Shown one piece after another: positions 1 through 12,300 of a stretch of DNA of 64,000 nucleotides. Below the pieces are notes generated by a model. The model saw only the letters and a list, made by a program, of their open reading frames with translations, was not told the origin of the DNA and searched no databases. Numbering within the stretch: position 1 is the stretch's first letter; each line of letters opens with the position of its first letter. Both the position numbers and the translations under genes were made by a program. This DNA comes from Cryptomeria japonica (lineage: Eukaryota > Streptophyta > Pinopsida > Cupressales > Cupressaceae): the NCBI RefSeq assembly GCF_030272615.1, contig NC_081413.1:557653136-557717135 (forward strand), in the 5' to 3' direction.

Positions 1-699
1 AACATTGTTGTTGATTAATAAATTGAATTAGAGTTTGGAGGTTAATATTTTTTTATGAAAAGGTTTTCCTAAGATATATCAGTGTGTAATGGTTGTTCAT
101 ATTATTTCTTTTAATATTTTAGATAATGTTTTATGCAAATTTTTCACCTTATAGACTATAATAGGAAGTATTTCTACATCTTAACTTCAACATTATTCCC
201 CATGACATCAAAATTGATAACAAAATATTATAAAGAAAAACAAATATATTGTATTAGGAAAGAATTAGAAAATTGAATGATGTGCCCTCGTTAATTCCCC
301 CATTAAGACCTCAACAATTATCCATTTATCATTAATTTCATTTTTAGTTTATTTGTCACAATAAATTTCTAGTAAATATTTGTACTTGTTGCAATATAGA
401 GATTTGAAAATAATCTTGCAAGGTCCTAAACAACATACCTTTTGTATTAGCTTTATTTTATTGTCCTTTAAAACAACTGAGATTATCTCATTGTTTAAAA
501 TTATAAAATATTTTTTAATACCGGAGTATTTAATATGTTATAAATTATTAAAATATATAATACCTTAAAACATATAAATCTTGAATAGTTTATAAAGTTA
601 ACTACTAGCAATCACACCTTGTGTGGAATGGGTACACCAAAGAGGTGTGGAAGGTCCATTAGGAAAAAAATTGGTCTATTATTTGCATACATTTGTATA
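1..699. other. AT-rich DNA, no gene seen
   Basis: Very AT-rich sequence. The one open frame of 62 codons has no ATG start and no recognisable motif. I see no RNA gene or transposon terminus here. Confidence 0.5.
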
Positions 700-1310
700 G
701 GTAAGGAGAAATAAGGGGTGTATGTGTATACGAGTGAGAAAGCTATGGGGGGAGAGAGAGGAGGGGGTTAATGAGAGAGGAGGAGATATAAGATAAAAGG
801 TAAAGATATAGGAAGTGGTATATACAAGGAAAGAGGATAGAGGGAGAGAGAAAGATAGATGGAGGGGGAGATGGAGTGAATAAAAGAGATCTATAGAGAT
901 TATGTGATATAGATAGAGAGGGAGAGGAAGAGATAGAAAGATAAAGATAGAAGGGACAAGATTGAGAGATAAAGGAGATGATAGAGAAAAATAAATAGAG
1001 AGAGAGAGGAAGACGGGGAGAGATAAAGATAGAGAGGGAGATAGAAGGAGTGTGTGTAGGAAAGGGAGAAATAAATATAGAAGGAAGGAGAGAGGGAGAG
1101 GGAGAGATGGAAAGATAGAGATATAGGGGGAAAGAGTGAGAGGTAAAAGAGGTGATAGAGACAAACAATAGAAAGAGGGATAGAGTGATAGAGAGAGGGG
1201 GAGAGATGGAGCGATAGAGGCAGGGAGGGCGAAATAGAGAGTGAGAGAGAGAGAGAGATCAAGAGAAAGGGAGGGAAATAAATAGAGAGAGGATAGAAGA
1301 TATGTGAGGA
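700..1310. repeat. Polypurine (GA-rich) repeat tract
   Basis: About 600 bases with almost only A and G on the plus strand, built of GAGA, GATA and GGAGAG words. Two diverged longer copies can be seen, around 941-1010 and 1111-1180 (a shared order of words, roughly 170 bases apart). Three overlapping minus-strand open frames exist only because the tract has few stop codons; they read as Ser/Leu/Pro low-complexity protein and are not genes. The tract ends at a small palindrome near 1311 (AGGAACATTCCT). Confidence 0.85.
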
Positions 1311-2949
1311 ACATTCCTCACTATTATTGTAAAGAACACATATAGAAGTCCCCTAAGAGCCTCTCTTATGTAAATTCTCCCAAGTGAGGCACCTATTTTG
1401 TGCAACCAACTGATGAGCCTATAAATTGTTCTATTTATTCTATTATTTATGTCATGTTAATCCATTTTCATATTGCAATCCCAATACATTTCCATACTTT
1501 ACCTTATTTCCATGAAGCATTGATTATGATAAATGAATATTTATAGACATTTATATGTTTAGTTAGTTGATGACTAAATCATGGTAAATTATTATATGAC
1601 TAGTGGTTATTAAATGTAAATTATCTTGGAAATTATAACATGTTCTTTGAAAGATATCTAAGTCATTCATTCTATTGGCAAGAAGAATAAACAGGTTGAC
1701 AATTATCACCATGAAGTTGTTGACTAGAAGTGCAGAAAAAGTCGAAACCCAGTTTCAGTAAAATGGTCATATCTCACTCATTTCTTAATGCAATTCAAAT
1801 ATTTAAAATTATTTAGAATTATTAAAAGGAGATATAAATACCCATTAAAGAGTTCGATCTTATTCACAACGGTTAAGGAGCATCAATCACTAGAAGTTGA
1901 CTAAGACAAAACTGGTGTGGCAACAGGAAAGGCAACAAACTTAGTCAAACCTCTTTCATTTATTGTAATTCAAGTTTTAACTTGAGAGGAGTTTGTATAT
2001 GAATTTTATTATATTTATGAACACCAAAAAATATCTAGCAAATCAACTTTGTAATAAAAGAGTCCAAAACAAACTCTTTTCCTATTAGTCAAGAAGATAA
2101 GTTGTAATAGGACTTTACTTCTTAGTCACTATTTTTTTGTCACTTAGAAGAATAAGTTTCTTCCTTGTTTAAAGGGATTATGAGACACATATTACATGGT
2201 TTTTAGAGAGTCATGTAGCTTATATATTTGAATTTGTAATGAAGAAAAGAAATTAGATAGTAGTAGATGGTAATTAGGATTGGAGAGTCATCATTCTACA
2301 ACAACAAATCTGTAGCAGCAACAATTTTAATAAAAGAAAAAAAAATTATTTTTAACGGAGCAAGTTACTTGTGTATAAGTTTTGAGAATTTGGATAATAA
2401 TTTAAATCATTTGAGAAAGGGCCACTTAAGATATTTTGCACCTTTGATAGTTATAGTAGCGAAATACACAACAAACTGTTGTGTTATTACATAGTTTCCT
2501 ACAACCATTGTTGTACAATTATTTTATTTTCAGCATTGCTATGTTTATAGTTTTGTTTATTTCTTTCAATTAATTTCCTATACACATCGATATAGTAGCT
2601 TAGAGAATCCCATAGTGAATATACAAAGCCTACTCATGTCAACTTCACATCCCTGGGTTGACCAATAAATATAGCTTCTAGTCTATGAAGGGTTGCTCAG
2701 ATTGGATAACTATCCATGAGTTAGGAAAGCTCTTTAAATCAACACCAAATCTAAAGTGAAATTAGAAGCCTCAACACCAACTATAAGAAAAAATTACACT
2801 ACAGCTAATAAAAATTATTCCACCTATTTCCACTAAGAAAGAACATCATTCTTATAAATTTGCCTATCCAACTCCAAGTAACTTGAAGCAAGTGAGAAAT
2901 TTCTCTTTTGATTAGGGGTCTAGGTAAGAAAATTTCTCCCGTTCAAAGA
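1311..2949. other. Intergenic DNA, nothing recognised
   Basis: AT-rich. An open frame at 2267-2494 has 75 codons but no recognisable domain. The downstream end of the minus-strand LINE probably lies near 2.6-2.95 kb, but no clear tail or target-site duplication was found. Confidence 0.4.
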
Positions 2950-3369
2950 ATTGCACACTCTACCTACTAAAATCCTATCAAGCTCCCCTTAAGCCTCCCT
3001 TGAACCTCCTAGTGGCCACTCATGAGGTTATTTTTATTTGAACACCTCTACTTGGACCTAAGTCCTAGATTGTTTTAAAGTCTTCAAGATTTCTCCAACC
3101 AACATCAAGAAACTATATCGTAAGAAATGTAATTATGGAAACATTGATATGATAGGCATACAACCATCCCATGAATCATACCGAAAAAGAGCCTCAATAC
3201 CCTTATTATAGATCCAAAAAATATCCTTCTTAATTAGCTTAGCATCCCTCTTAAGAGTGTCTCATATCATAAAACCCTTACCCACAAGGTTGAATCGAGG
3301 GACATCCTTGCTATCCACCTCCCCTAGATACTTCTTAGTAATAATTATGATCCAATCTTAATCATGGTT

Positions 3370-3500
3370 ATTATACCATCTCCAAATAATCTTAGCAGCT
3401 AAAACTTGACCACTAAGGCATGCCCATAAAGACCAAGACCACTCTCCTGCTTCGACCTACAAATAGACTCCCACTCAACCAAACTCCACTTTGAAAATAG
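3370..3500 (-). pseudogene. LINE C-terminal zinc-binding (zf-RVT-like) remnant
   Basis: Minus-strand translation across this stretch gives a W-S-L-V-E-W-E-S-I-C run followed by a GLGLYG run, resembling the W-x-x-V-x-W-x-x-I-C ... GGLG segment that follows reverse transcriptase in plant LINEs. Stops interrupt it on both sides. It lies in the right order and on the right strand relative to the RT at 3.9-4.7 kb. The match is short, so confidence is moderate. Confidence 0.55.
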
Positions 3501-3919
3501 AAAATTGCTAGCCCAAAACAATATTTAGGAGAGGGCATGAAATTATTTAAGGAAGCTTGAGGGAGAAACTTGCACAAAACACTTGTAAATGGGGAGGGCC
3601 TAAACCATTGACTTCAAAAAAATCACTCTCCTAGTTGGCGAGAGTCACCTACAAGACCAATTGCTAACCCTTCTACAAAATATATGCAATACATCTTGCT
3701 AAAGCCCCCTAGGTAGAGGATCTAACACAAGAGGAATACCATGATAAACAAAGGGAAGGGAACCAATATGGAATCTAAGAATCTAGGCAATCTTGATCTT
3801 GATAAGCCTAAGAGTATTAAAGAAAAAATAGAAGACTTATCCTCATTAATCATTTTCCCAAAGGCAACCAATTAGATATCCAAATTCTTTCTTAAGTTTA
3901 TTTCCTAATTGATTCTAGC

Positions 3920-4740
3920 TACACCCAACAAGGTCATATCATCAATAAATTATAAATGAGAGTAATAAGGCAATATATTACCATAGCTCCAAACTTGGAT
4001 CAAACCTTGCCTTACACAAGACTTGATAAATCTTCCTAGCCCTTTAACCATTAAAATAAATATATAAGGGGATAAGGCATCACATTGTTGAAGACCCCTC
4101 AAGGATCCAAATAACTCAAATGGCTCATTATTGATAAGAGTAACAAAAGAAGAAGACGTGACACATCTCATGACCCATTTAATCCACTCACTACCAAATG
4201 AAAAAGTTAAAAGCACTTTATGAAAGAAAGCCCATTTGACACAATCATAATATTTGTTCATTTCCAACTTTATGAACATGGCCTTCTACTTAGAGGTCAT
4301 TCCATAGAGTGAATAGCCTCAATCACGACAACTATCCCATCCAAAATTTGTCTACTAGAAACAAAGACACATTGCTTCTCAAATATCAATCTATTGAGCT
4401 ATGTCTTGAGCCTCTCTATGATCAACTTAGTGATTATTTTATAAACCATATTGCAAAGAGCTTTAGGTCTAAATAGATAAATATTAATTGACCCCTTCTC
4501 TGTTAGGAATAAGAGCAAATAATATAGAATTCATGGCTCTAAACATTTGTTTGTTTTTTCGTGACTCTTGCACTACCTCCAAAAGGTCCAATTTGATAAT
4601 CTCCCAAAAATCCTCGTAAAATTCTATTATAAATCCACTAGGACCAAAGGATTTTCCTTTGTTCATACGACACACTACCTCTTCTAATTCAAACAAAGAT
4701 ATAGGTTGAATTATAGCCTCATTCATTTTATTAGAAACTA
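3920..4740 (-). pseudogene. LINE reverse transcriptase, broken
   Basis: Two open pieces (4726-4484 and 4279-3950) in different frames encode the plant L1-type reverse transcriptase. The first holds the N-terminal segment with MNKGKSFGPSGF, matching the family's 'GK(A/S)xGPDGF' motif. The second holds the segment ending in RGLQQCDALSPYIFIL, matching 'RGLRQGDPLSPxLFIL' with G-D changed to C-D. Beyond it, in another frame, an IDDMTLLG stretch near 3940 corresponds to the catalytic FADD box with F-A altered. The frame changes and stops show the enzyme is inactive. The neighbouring endonuclease and C-terminal remnants are on the same strand. Confidence 0.8.
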
Positions 4741-5199
4741 GAGATGGAAATAGTGTAAAATAGAATTTTCTTCATCCCTTGTAAGGGGAGAGTCCTCAGT
4801 AAATATAGATGAAAAGAACTAAGAAGCCAACTTCAAAATATCACTAATAGAAGAAAGTTGATTCCCCTCAAAGAACATAAGAGAGGTGATAAGATTCTCA
4901 TTCCTTCTGCCTTTAATGAAGTTGTGAAAAAAATAAAGTGTTTCTATTACCTTCCTGAAGCCAATAATGACAAGACTTTTGCTTCTATAAAATCTCCTAT
5001 CTTAGCTCCCATTCCTCCAATCCCTTCACACCTCCAATATCCTCTATATATATTTCCTTAGTTAGACCATTATCTTGAATCTAATGAGTAATGACATCCA
5101 AACAAGATTGAGGAGATGCTTTGGCCATGAAGAGGTTGCCAAAACACCATCTATTCTACCTTTTAAGCTTATACTTCACAAATTGCAATCTCTTAACAA

Positions 5200-5463
5200 G
5201 AACATTCTCGTGTCATAAATAGGTCTCCATTTGCACGACCACACAAGCATAAGATTATAAAGAGAAGGGTCTCAAAGCCACACAAATTGAAATTTAAAAA
5301 AGGGACTTTTTGAGGCTCTAAAAAATTAGTCAAAAATTTGATCGACCAGTGATCAAATCCTCTCTAATCTAAAATCTTTGAATTGGTAACTCAACTATCA
5401 CTAACCTAATAGCTAAAAACCAAGAATTTGTCTAACCTCTCAGAAATAGCATCCTCCCTTCAT
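5200..5463 (-). pseudogene. LINE endonuclease, C-terminal half (split by LTR)
   Basis: Minus-strand translation gives ISERLDKFLVF, then after several stops DHWSIKF and a PFLNFNLCG stretch. These match the end of the APE-type endonuclease of plant LINEs (RLDRFL, SDHxPI, PFxFxxxW). The piece ends exactly at the 5-bp duplication flanking the solo LTR, and the N-terminal half resumes at 7018. Confidence 0.75.
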
Positions 5464-5937
5464 CTTCTTGTTGGCATATGTGCAGAGTATGATGACATGT
5501 TGATACTGTATGTTGTCATTGATGTCAATATGCTGAGGAGTGAACCAGTATATTGAAGTTAAGCAACTGACAAAGAGAACTGGTATGATGTTGTGAACCG
5601 GTAACTGGCAAAGAGAACCGATATGATGTTGTGAATTGGTATATGTACAAAAGGTGAAGCGGTATGTTTGTCCAAGTGAACCGATATATTGAAATATGAA
5701 CTGGTATATGGAATGTTTTCTATCAAGGTTTAATATGGCATGACTATCGGTTGGTAGTCTTAGTCTTAGGGTTTCTGGTTGAAGTGTTCCAAGCCTGTGT
5801 GATTCAACTGATGACATCATGTGATGAGTTAGAATTGTAATGGAGATCAGTTCATGTTGCCACATCATCCTTGTGTGCATGAAGGATCTTGCATGAAGGA
5901 GATTGATCCTATCTACCTTGGGAATGTGTGAAGTCTC

Positions 5938-5943
5938 TATAAA
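5938..5943 (+). promoter_or_regulatory. Probable TATA box of the solo LTR
   Basis: TATAAA in the context CTCTATAAACAG, about 470 bases into the LTR, followed by a purine-rich stretch. This is the usual place and form of the U3 promoter in plant copia LTRs. Transcription itself cannot be judged from sequence. Confidence 0.4.
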
Positions 5944-6084
5944 CAGTGGAGAACGCGTGATGGGTTATTGCCTCCATGAAGCAGTGAAGAATGAATGATG
6001 GAGAATGTCTTGAGATCTGTTCAAGACTGTTGTATTCAATGCAAATTTTTCAATGGTCAGGATTGAACCGATTAAATTGCTTAA

Positions 6085-6110
6085 CCTAAAGGTTTAGGGT
6101 TTAGGGTTTA
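6085..6110 (+). repeat. Short TTTAGGG (telomere-type) tract in the LTR
   Basis: About three tandem copies of the plant telomere unit GGTTTAG within the solo LTR. Too short to mark a former chromosome end; more likely chance or part of the LTR sequence. Confidence 0.6.
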
Positions 6111-6351
6111 TGCTTCTGACCTATCTATTTTCCTATAAGGTCAATGTTGTGTTTCATGTTGAGGTTGTTGGCAAATGTTGTGTGTGTATCTAAGTGTAGA
6201 GATACGTGATTCGTGCCAGATCATATAAGAGAATTGATACCTGCAGAGTGTGTGTGCAGAAGGAAGAAACTAAAGTGGATCTGCATTGGCATTGAGTGCT
6301 ACTACCAGATCATTGTAATACCTGTTGATCTCTAACCACTTCAATAGTTGG

Positions 6352-6600
6352 AAAATCCCTTAATAGGGTAGCTTTAACCAGCTTGATGTAAATCCTTTAA
6401 CAGGGTGACTCAAAACCATTGAGTTCATAAAATCCTCTAACAAGGTAACCTTTAATAGGGTTTAACCCTTAACTGGGTATTCTAGCCATCCCTTAATCGG
6501 GTGATCCCTAACAAGATCGGTTCCTAACAGAACCTTTTGTAACACTCTTTAACTAGACCAGGCTCCTAACAGAGTGGACTTCTAAAGAGTTCAAGAACAA
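6352..6600 (+). repeat. Array of mini inverted repeats in the LTR
   Basis: About ten short imperfect hairpins of the form CCCTTAA-x-AGGG, CCTTTAACAGGG, CCCTTAACTGGG and GGTTCCTAACAGAACC follow each other every 20 to 30 bases. Each has 4-6 base arms that pair around an AAC or TAA core. The array sits downstream of the TATA box, so it would be in the transcribed (R/U5) part of the LTR. Confidence 0.7.
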
Positions 6601-7017
6601 CTTGTGGGTATTCATCCCCACCATGGTTTTTCTTAGTTGGGTTTCCACGTGAAAAATATGTGTGTCATGTGTGATGCTTTTTCATGTGATGCTTTGTTAT
6701 TTTTTGTCAAGTAGTGAATCATGTTGAACTAGCAAGTTATCATATTTCTGATGATAAATTACCTATTTATGCACAAGGATAAAGTGGAAATGAGGAGGTA
6801 GGTTGTATGGTAAGCTAAGTGTTGCCGGTTTATGTTTTCACAGTCTCATTGTGTTTAACCAGTCGTAATCTGGTTTAGACTGGTGTTAGTAATTGCCAGT
6901 CAAGTTCACTATTTGCAGTCTAACCGGTTCAAGAGAAGATTTTGTGTCTATACTGATTCACCCCCCCCTCTCAGTACCGGTTCGGTACTTATTGTTCATC
7001 ATTTTGTTATCACTTCT

Positions 7018-7225
7018 ATTATTCCAAGTAAATAGGCCATTGTTAGGCTTTATGTCCATCATATTTAGGAAATCTGTATTATCTCTCAAAAGCTTAGCAG
7101 AAGGGTTAAGATTGATAGTGCCTCCTTTTGTCTCCTCCAAATTAGAAACAACATTAAAGTCTCTAGTGAGGATCCAAGGGAGATAAGAGGAAAAAGATCA
7201 AACACATTTGAGGAAAAACAAACTT
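7018..7225 (-). pseudogene. LINE endonuclease, N-terminal half (split by LTR)
   Basis: Minus-strand reading from about 7190 gives PWILTRDFNVVSNLEETKGG, matching the APE-type endonuclease motif PWIxGGDFN of plant LINEs, followed by the conserved NGLFTWNN motif at about 7045-7020. The catalytic Asp and Asn of DFN are kept, while the preceding Gly-Gly is Thr-Arg. The coding sequence is cut at 7017 by the solo LTR and continues at 5463. Sequence upstream of about 7240 is not recognisably LINE. Confidence 0.8.
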
Positions 7226-7240
7226 CAGCATTGCATTTGT

Positions 7241-7779
7241 AGCGTCCCAAAACCTATAGATCAACTGTTTTTCATAAAGATTTGAGGAGTTAAGTTTTTA
7301 AGTAATTTTTTTGGTGGCATGTATTTTGAGGTCAAATTTGGGGTCAACAAAAAATCTAGGCACTTTGTGGTGAAAAAAACCTCACCATTGTGCTTGCAAC
7401 ACCTACAAATCCCAAAATCACATGTCAAATTGCAAAAATTGGAGACTGAGAATTTTTTTGACCTATTTTTTAGGGATGACTTTTGGGTACATGGGTTTGT
7501 ATAACATACAAACTCTATAGTCATCATTTATGACAATGTCCACATTAGTTACCACATCATCATCCCTTCAATTGCCATGTCAACGACCACATCAACAAAT
7601 CTGCCTACTCAACCTACTATGTTAGCATGACATCATATTGGCATTAGCAGTACAAACACAACCTCCCCTTAAAGCCTTTATTTTTCCTTTTGACTTACCT
7701 TCGTTTTTTTGTTCATACGAAGTTGAAACTATGCAAACGAGATATCGCCAAAAAGCTAGTTCCAAGCCCAATGTGGTGG
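7241..7779. other. Spacer, nothing recognised
   Basis: Two overlapping open frames on opposite strands (7319-7504 plus, 7527-7261 minus) have no domain that I recognise. The stretch separates the LINE from the reverse-oriented LTR. Confidence 0.4.
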
Positions 7780-9081
7780 TGCTAGTAATTGCTGAACATA
7801 ATGTACCATTGAGAGGGGAGTGAATCAGTGGTTCTTGAAATCTTTCCTTCTTAACCAACCTTGGAATGCCGGTTATCACTCTAAGAACTAAACAATCAAA
7901 TCGGTAAGATAAATGTGGATATCAAAAGAGGCAAACACACAAATGCATAACTCACAACACTAGATGTACGAGGAAAACCCAATATGGGAAAAACCTAGGT
8001 GAGAAATGTTGCTGGAGTCTACTACTCCAATCCAGCCTCACAAACGAAACACCATATTACAATGATTTAGGGGACCTACCCAAGGAGCACCAACCCCTGC
8101 ACCAAGCTTCAACTTAGTGTTGTATAATGAAATACAATTTTGGTACAATTATAAGACTTGGTTGCAAATGAGTTCTGCAACACCTGATCAATGGATTTAT
8201 GTTGGTTAACAACTTCCTCTTCTTCACTGGTTCTCACATTGTCAGTTATGAGATTACTCTCTTTGATCACTCACTGGTTACTCCTAGTCTCTCTTCTCTC
8301 TCCCTCAGCCTCACACTTCACTGTGTCACTCTTGGATGCCTTCTTGACCAATCAATCCTCACTAGTTAGCTTGAGTGTTAGAACTGCAACAGTTTACTGG
8401 TTACTCTGTCTCTACCAGTTAGATCCTCTCATTGGTTCACCCTGCTAACCCACATTGCAACTTTCTCAAAATAAACTCTAAGGCAGATAATATTTCTCCT
8501 TGCTCAGACTCTCTTCTAACTCACACCTCACACCAAGCATTCATCTCATTCTAGTCTTCAGATCACATATTTATTGTTTAGGGTTCTCGCCAAAATAACA
8601 TTCAAATGGTGTCGTGTTAGGTTTTGCCTTTACCAACTTGATCTGTATAAGATTTGATCTGATCTACTTTTTTGGAGAGATGATCTACATGTCATTGATC
8701 AACATTGCCAACCCCTCGCATTCCAATGTGCGTTTTCTATATTTGGATGTCTGCTGCATACTTTTCTGTGTTTCTCTATTAAACTCCATTAAAGGCTCGA
8801 CTGTTTCCTTTGTCAAATGGGTACAAAGATCAGATCTTCTTGCAGGGTCTGTTCAATCACTTGTCACTGTGTCTTACTTGAGCCGCAATGTTCTGCCATC
8901 CTCCCATGATTTTTGGGTTCTTCATAAAAGCCAACTTGCTTGTTGTCTTTTATGTCGATGAATATTTCACCAACCTCTGCATGATCACCACCTGGCATCC
9001 TTGTCGACATCCACCTATGCTTGGTTTTCTATGTCGGTTTGACATCCTTCACCAACTAAGATTGACTACCGTTTCAACTCA

Positions 9082-9380
9082 CACTAATACATTTGGCCTG
9101 AAATTCCGACAAAGGTTTCCGACGGAGAAGGTAAATTGTGACCAAATTTGATTTTTTTTTTGAAAAAATACCCACATTCGTCGAAATTCTAATGATAATT
9201 CAACATTTGGTTTTGATGGAGAAGGAATTGGCAATGAAATTTGTGTTTTTTTGAAAAAGTGCTCGCGTTCGTTGAAATTTTGACAACCGCTGGCATTACT
9301 AAAAAAAAAAAAGACCAAGTCATTTGATAAACATTAATCTCGCCTATTTGTCTCATCGACCTTTTCCATATTCACAAAAA
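9082..9380 (+). repeat. CACTA-1 left terminus and subterminal region
   Basis: This begins with the CACTA terminal repeat and is followed by repeats of CCGACGGAGAAGG and TTCGTCGAAATTC type. It aligns along almost its whole length with the start of CACTA-2 at 44384-44665, including the GAGAAGGT and TTGATTTTTTTTGAAAAAAT blocks. Such subterminal words are the binding sites for the TnpA-type protein in well-studied CACTA elements; binding here is inferred. Confidence 0.8.
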
Positions 9381-12300
9381 AATTGGGCATTACAAGGAGG
9401 GAAACAGTTTTGGATTGCGGTGCCGCCAAGATCAGGTTGAAGAAAAAAGGTAGGGTAATCAACCAATTCATTCACAGGATGTTTTCTTCAAGAAAAAATT
9501 ATTATGTTTGTGACAATGTGTCAAATTTTCTTTATGTAGTGATGAAATTGTTTGAATTTTACATAGGAGGTTGCATTTGTGTTGGTTGATGATCAAGTTT
9601 TATCCTTCTTATAATGAATTTTACTGCTCATAATTTTTTTTCCCTAGCTCATATTCATTGTCTGGTAGAAAAAGAGAAAAATAAGATTGATTTGGATGGT
9701 TGATCAAATGAAATGATCAATTATCCTCTTTATAGGCATAACCTCTTAGGGCAGACCCTACTTAAGGAGCGAGACAACCTAAACCTGCATGATCAAATAG
9801 GGAAGAACCACAAATTGTGCCACTCTTGTATTCAACATCCATTGGAAGTGACCTGAACGTAGGCTCTAGCTGAGGAGCTTACCTTGGGTATGGATGCTGG
9901 TATATATGGTTGTGCTAGAAAATCCCTGCTGTAGGACAATCAGACCATTGTGTAGTGATCAAGTGCCATTTTTTGTCAGTGTTTTGGAAGGGAGGATAAG
10001 CATACTATGATAGGAAGGTGGTATAAAATGGAAGCTGAGAGGTATAAGGTTATGAGCTGTGGGTTAGGATAAGATAGGGACGTAAGTGATGAAGGATGTA
10101 ATGGTGAAAGAGTAAGTTAGGATATGTTAGGGGTTTGGAAGGTAGGAAAGTGAATGGGGGGAGATAAAAGGATGTGAAGGATGGAATGGGGTTAGGTAGG
10201 TGAAGTAAAAGTAAATGTGTATAAGGTTAAGGTTTAGGATAGGATGTAAGAAAGTGAAGGAGGTTAAGAGAGGGGATATGAAAGGTAGATGGCAGGTAAT
10301 AATGATAGGAAGTGAGGTAAAGGTTATGAGGTGTGGGTTAGAAAATAGGGTGTAGGAAATGGAAGGAACGGTCATCCATGCCGTAGTGCTTCAAGAGGAG
10401 TACATTCACATGAGGGACAAGAAGAGTCATTTCATGTCATAGTGTACCTCCTTAAACCTTCCACCAACACCAAACTCAATACCAAACTCTTTCCCAATCT
10501 CGCTAATGGACTAACTCAACTCACTGTCAAATTGTGACAGTCAATGCAAGGTTTAGGACAGTAGTAATTAGGATCTTCTAATTATGATGGGGCCTAGCCA
10601 ACATAGGGTTATATGAGACATGGGTAAGTTCAACAGTGGTGTGTATTAGATTGTCATCAAAGTTTCCTGTTAGTGTTACTTTGTATCAACATTAACCACT
10701 TATTGTCATTTCATTATAATCAGTTTGTTATTCCTTATAAGAATTTGCAGTATTACCATGATTTGCATAACTTGAATCTAATTGTATTATGTATTCTTGA
10801 GATTATGTGCAAAAAAAAAAAATATTTATATGTTATGTTTGGCAGTAACATTATGTTATTTTAATGTTGTTTGAATAAATATATAAAATTTACCTTCCTA
10901 ACTTAATATGATATTAAGTGTCATTGACATGATTAAGAACATCTTAATTTACATTCAATGATGCACAAATCTAAATTTAAATATGTATATCATACTGGCT
11001 GATATATAATCTAATGCTAACTCAGGAAAATCATGCTTATACGTACATGACATTGAACTTACCCCTGTCTTTATCCCTGCTGGTAAACTATCATTATTCA
11101 TCTTGTATGCTCTCTGAACTTGGGCATTAAGGTTGTCCTATGCATTATCACATGACTATTTTTTCTTGTTCTTAGGGTTGTCTATTGCTCTAAACATGAT
11201 TAGGCTTTTTCACTATGTTGACTACCACCTTTAATGGACTTCCATTGTGAATACTTATTACTATTGCCCTCTTTGACTGTCACAAGATGACTAAAATGTT
11301 TACATAGGTGACTAGATCTATTCATGTGAGTTCTCTTCATAATATTGGTAATTGTCATACTTTGATCGTAAGGATACCACCTTAGTAGTAGTGAGAGAAA
11401 AAACAATGATCACCCCATACCCAAAACATGGTGATCTTGCAAGCTAAGGATTAGAACAAAGATGGAAATGCAGTGCACAATTAATTCTACAAGAGACTTC
11501 GTCATCATTGAAAAGACAAGATAGAGTTGTAGACCAAGTCTTCTGTTCAATTATCCTAAAGTGTTTTGGTATTTTGAGACTGCTCTCTTTCCTGTTTGAT
11601 AGTGAACATCCGTTTTACTACTTTATCTCTATTCTTAGATTTGGTCTGAGTCTTTTATGTATATAATTTGACAATGATTTTATCATTTTGACTATGTTTC
11701 CAATGAAAATGATGGGCCATTTTTATTTCTTTTGAAACGTTGAATCTACAATAAATATTATCAAACACAGTAGCTAGTGATGGCTCTTTTTTACTGTGTT
11801 TGCCTATATGTTGCCCTCTTACTAGCCAAATATATAGTCTCTCTACTCGAGGATTCTTCATGACTTATCTCACTATCAAAATCAACTTTTGGGTTTTCTC
11901 TTCATGGTATTAAGGTTCATGATTTTAGTTGTTCTATGATTATATACCATGGATTGATCTATCTTATTGTGTATAGATTACTTGTTACTATTTTGTGGCT
12001 ATCTCTTTTTTTATAGGCTTTGTCCTAACTTTTTCTCTTTGGTTGGGTTGTCATTGAGATTTACATTTCAAATCTTTGCCCATGATCTCACTATTATTAA
12101 TTTGGCTAGGACTTTTATCACTTGTACTTTGTCATGTGTATTTGGTTCTTATTGTGTATCATCTTCTCATGACTTCATCAAGAGGCTTTTTGTCTGCTCT
12201 TAACACTATCCTAGAAGATATTTACTATATTTTCAATGAAACTTGGCTTTGTTTACTTCTTATTCACTATTTTGTTGGTGTAGCTATTCCTTTCTATGTC

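Larger units (their letters stand above)
5469..7012 (+). mobile_element. Solo copia-type LTR inside the LINE
   Basis: A 1544-base element that starts TGTTGG and ends in CA, flanked by a perfect 5-bp target-site duplication CTTCT (5464-5468 and 7013-7017). No pol sequence lies inside, so this is a solo LTR left by recombination between two LTRs. Internal signs of an LTR are a TATA box at 5938, the phrase typical of plant copia LTRs near 6625-6660 (the ATTCATCCCCACC and TGGGTTTCCACGTG words), and a C-rich tract at 6959-6968. Removing it and one copy of the duplication rejoins the LINE endonuclease reading frame, an independent proof of the boundaries. Relatives of this LTR occur in reverse orientation at 7.8-9.1 kb. 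Confidence 0.9.
2950..7240 (-). mobile_element. Decayed L1-type LINE retrotransposon, 5'-truncated
   Basis: Fragments of a plant LINE second open frame lie in the correct order on the minus strand: APE-type endonuclease (7225-7018, continuing at 5463-5200), reverse transcriptase (4740-3920) and a zinc-binding RT-associated region near 3500-3370. Reading frames carry stops and frame changes throughout, so the copy is dead. A solo LTR at 5469-7012 interrupts the endonuclease; without it and one copy of its 5-bp duplication the endonuclease reads through from the FTWNNR motif to an ISERLDKFL motif. No first open frame (ORF1) was seen, so the copy appears to begin inside the endonuclease, as is usual for incomplete reverse transcription. 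Confidence 0.8.

Noticed and set aside
679-1314. Minus-strand open frame of 211 codons and two overlapping ones
   Set aside because: Low-complexity Ser/Leu/Pro translation of the polypurine tract; open in several frames because the sequence lacks T on one strand.
6085-6110. Interstitial telomere as evidence of a chromosome fusion
   Set aside because: Only about three units, inside an LTR.
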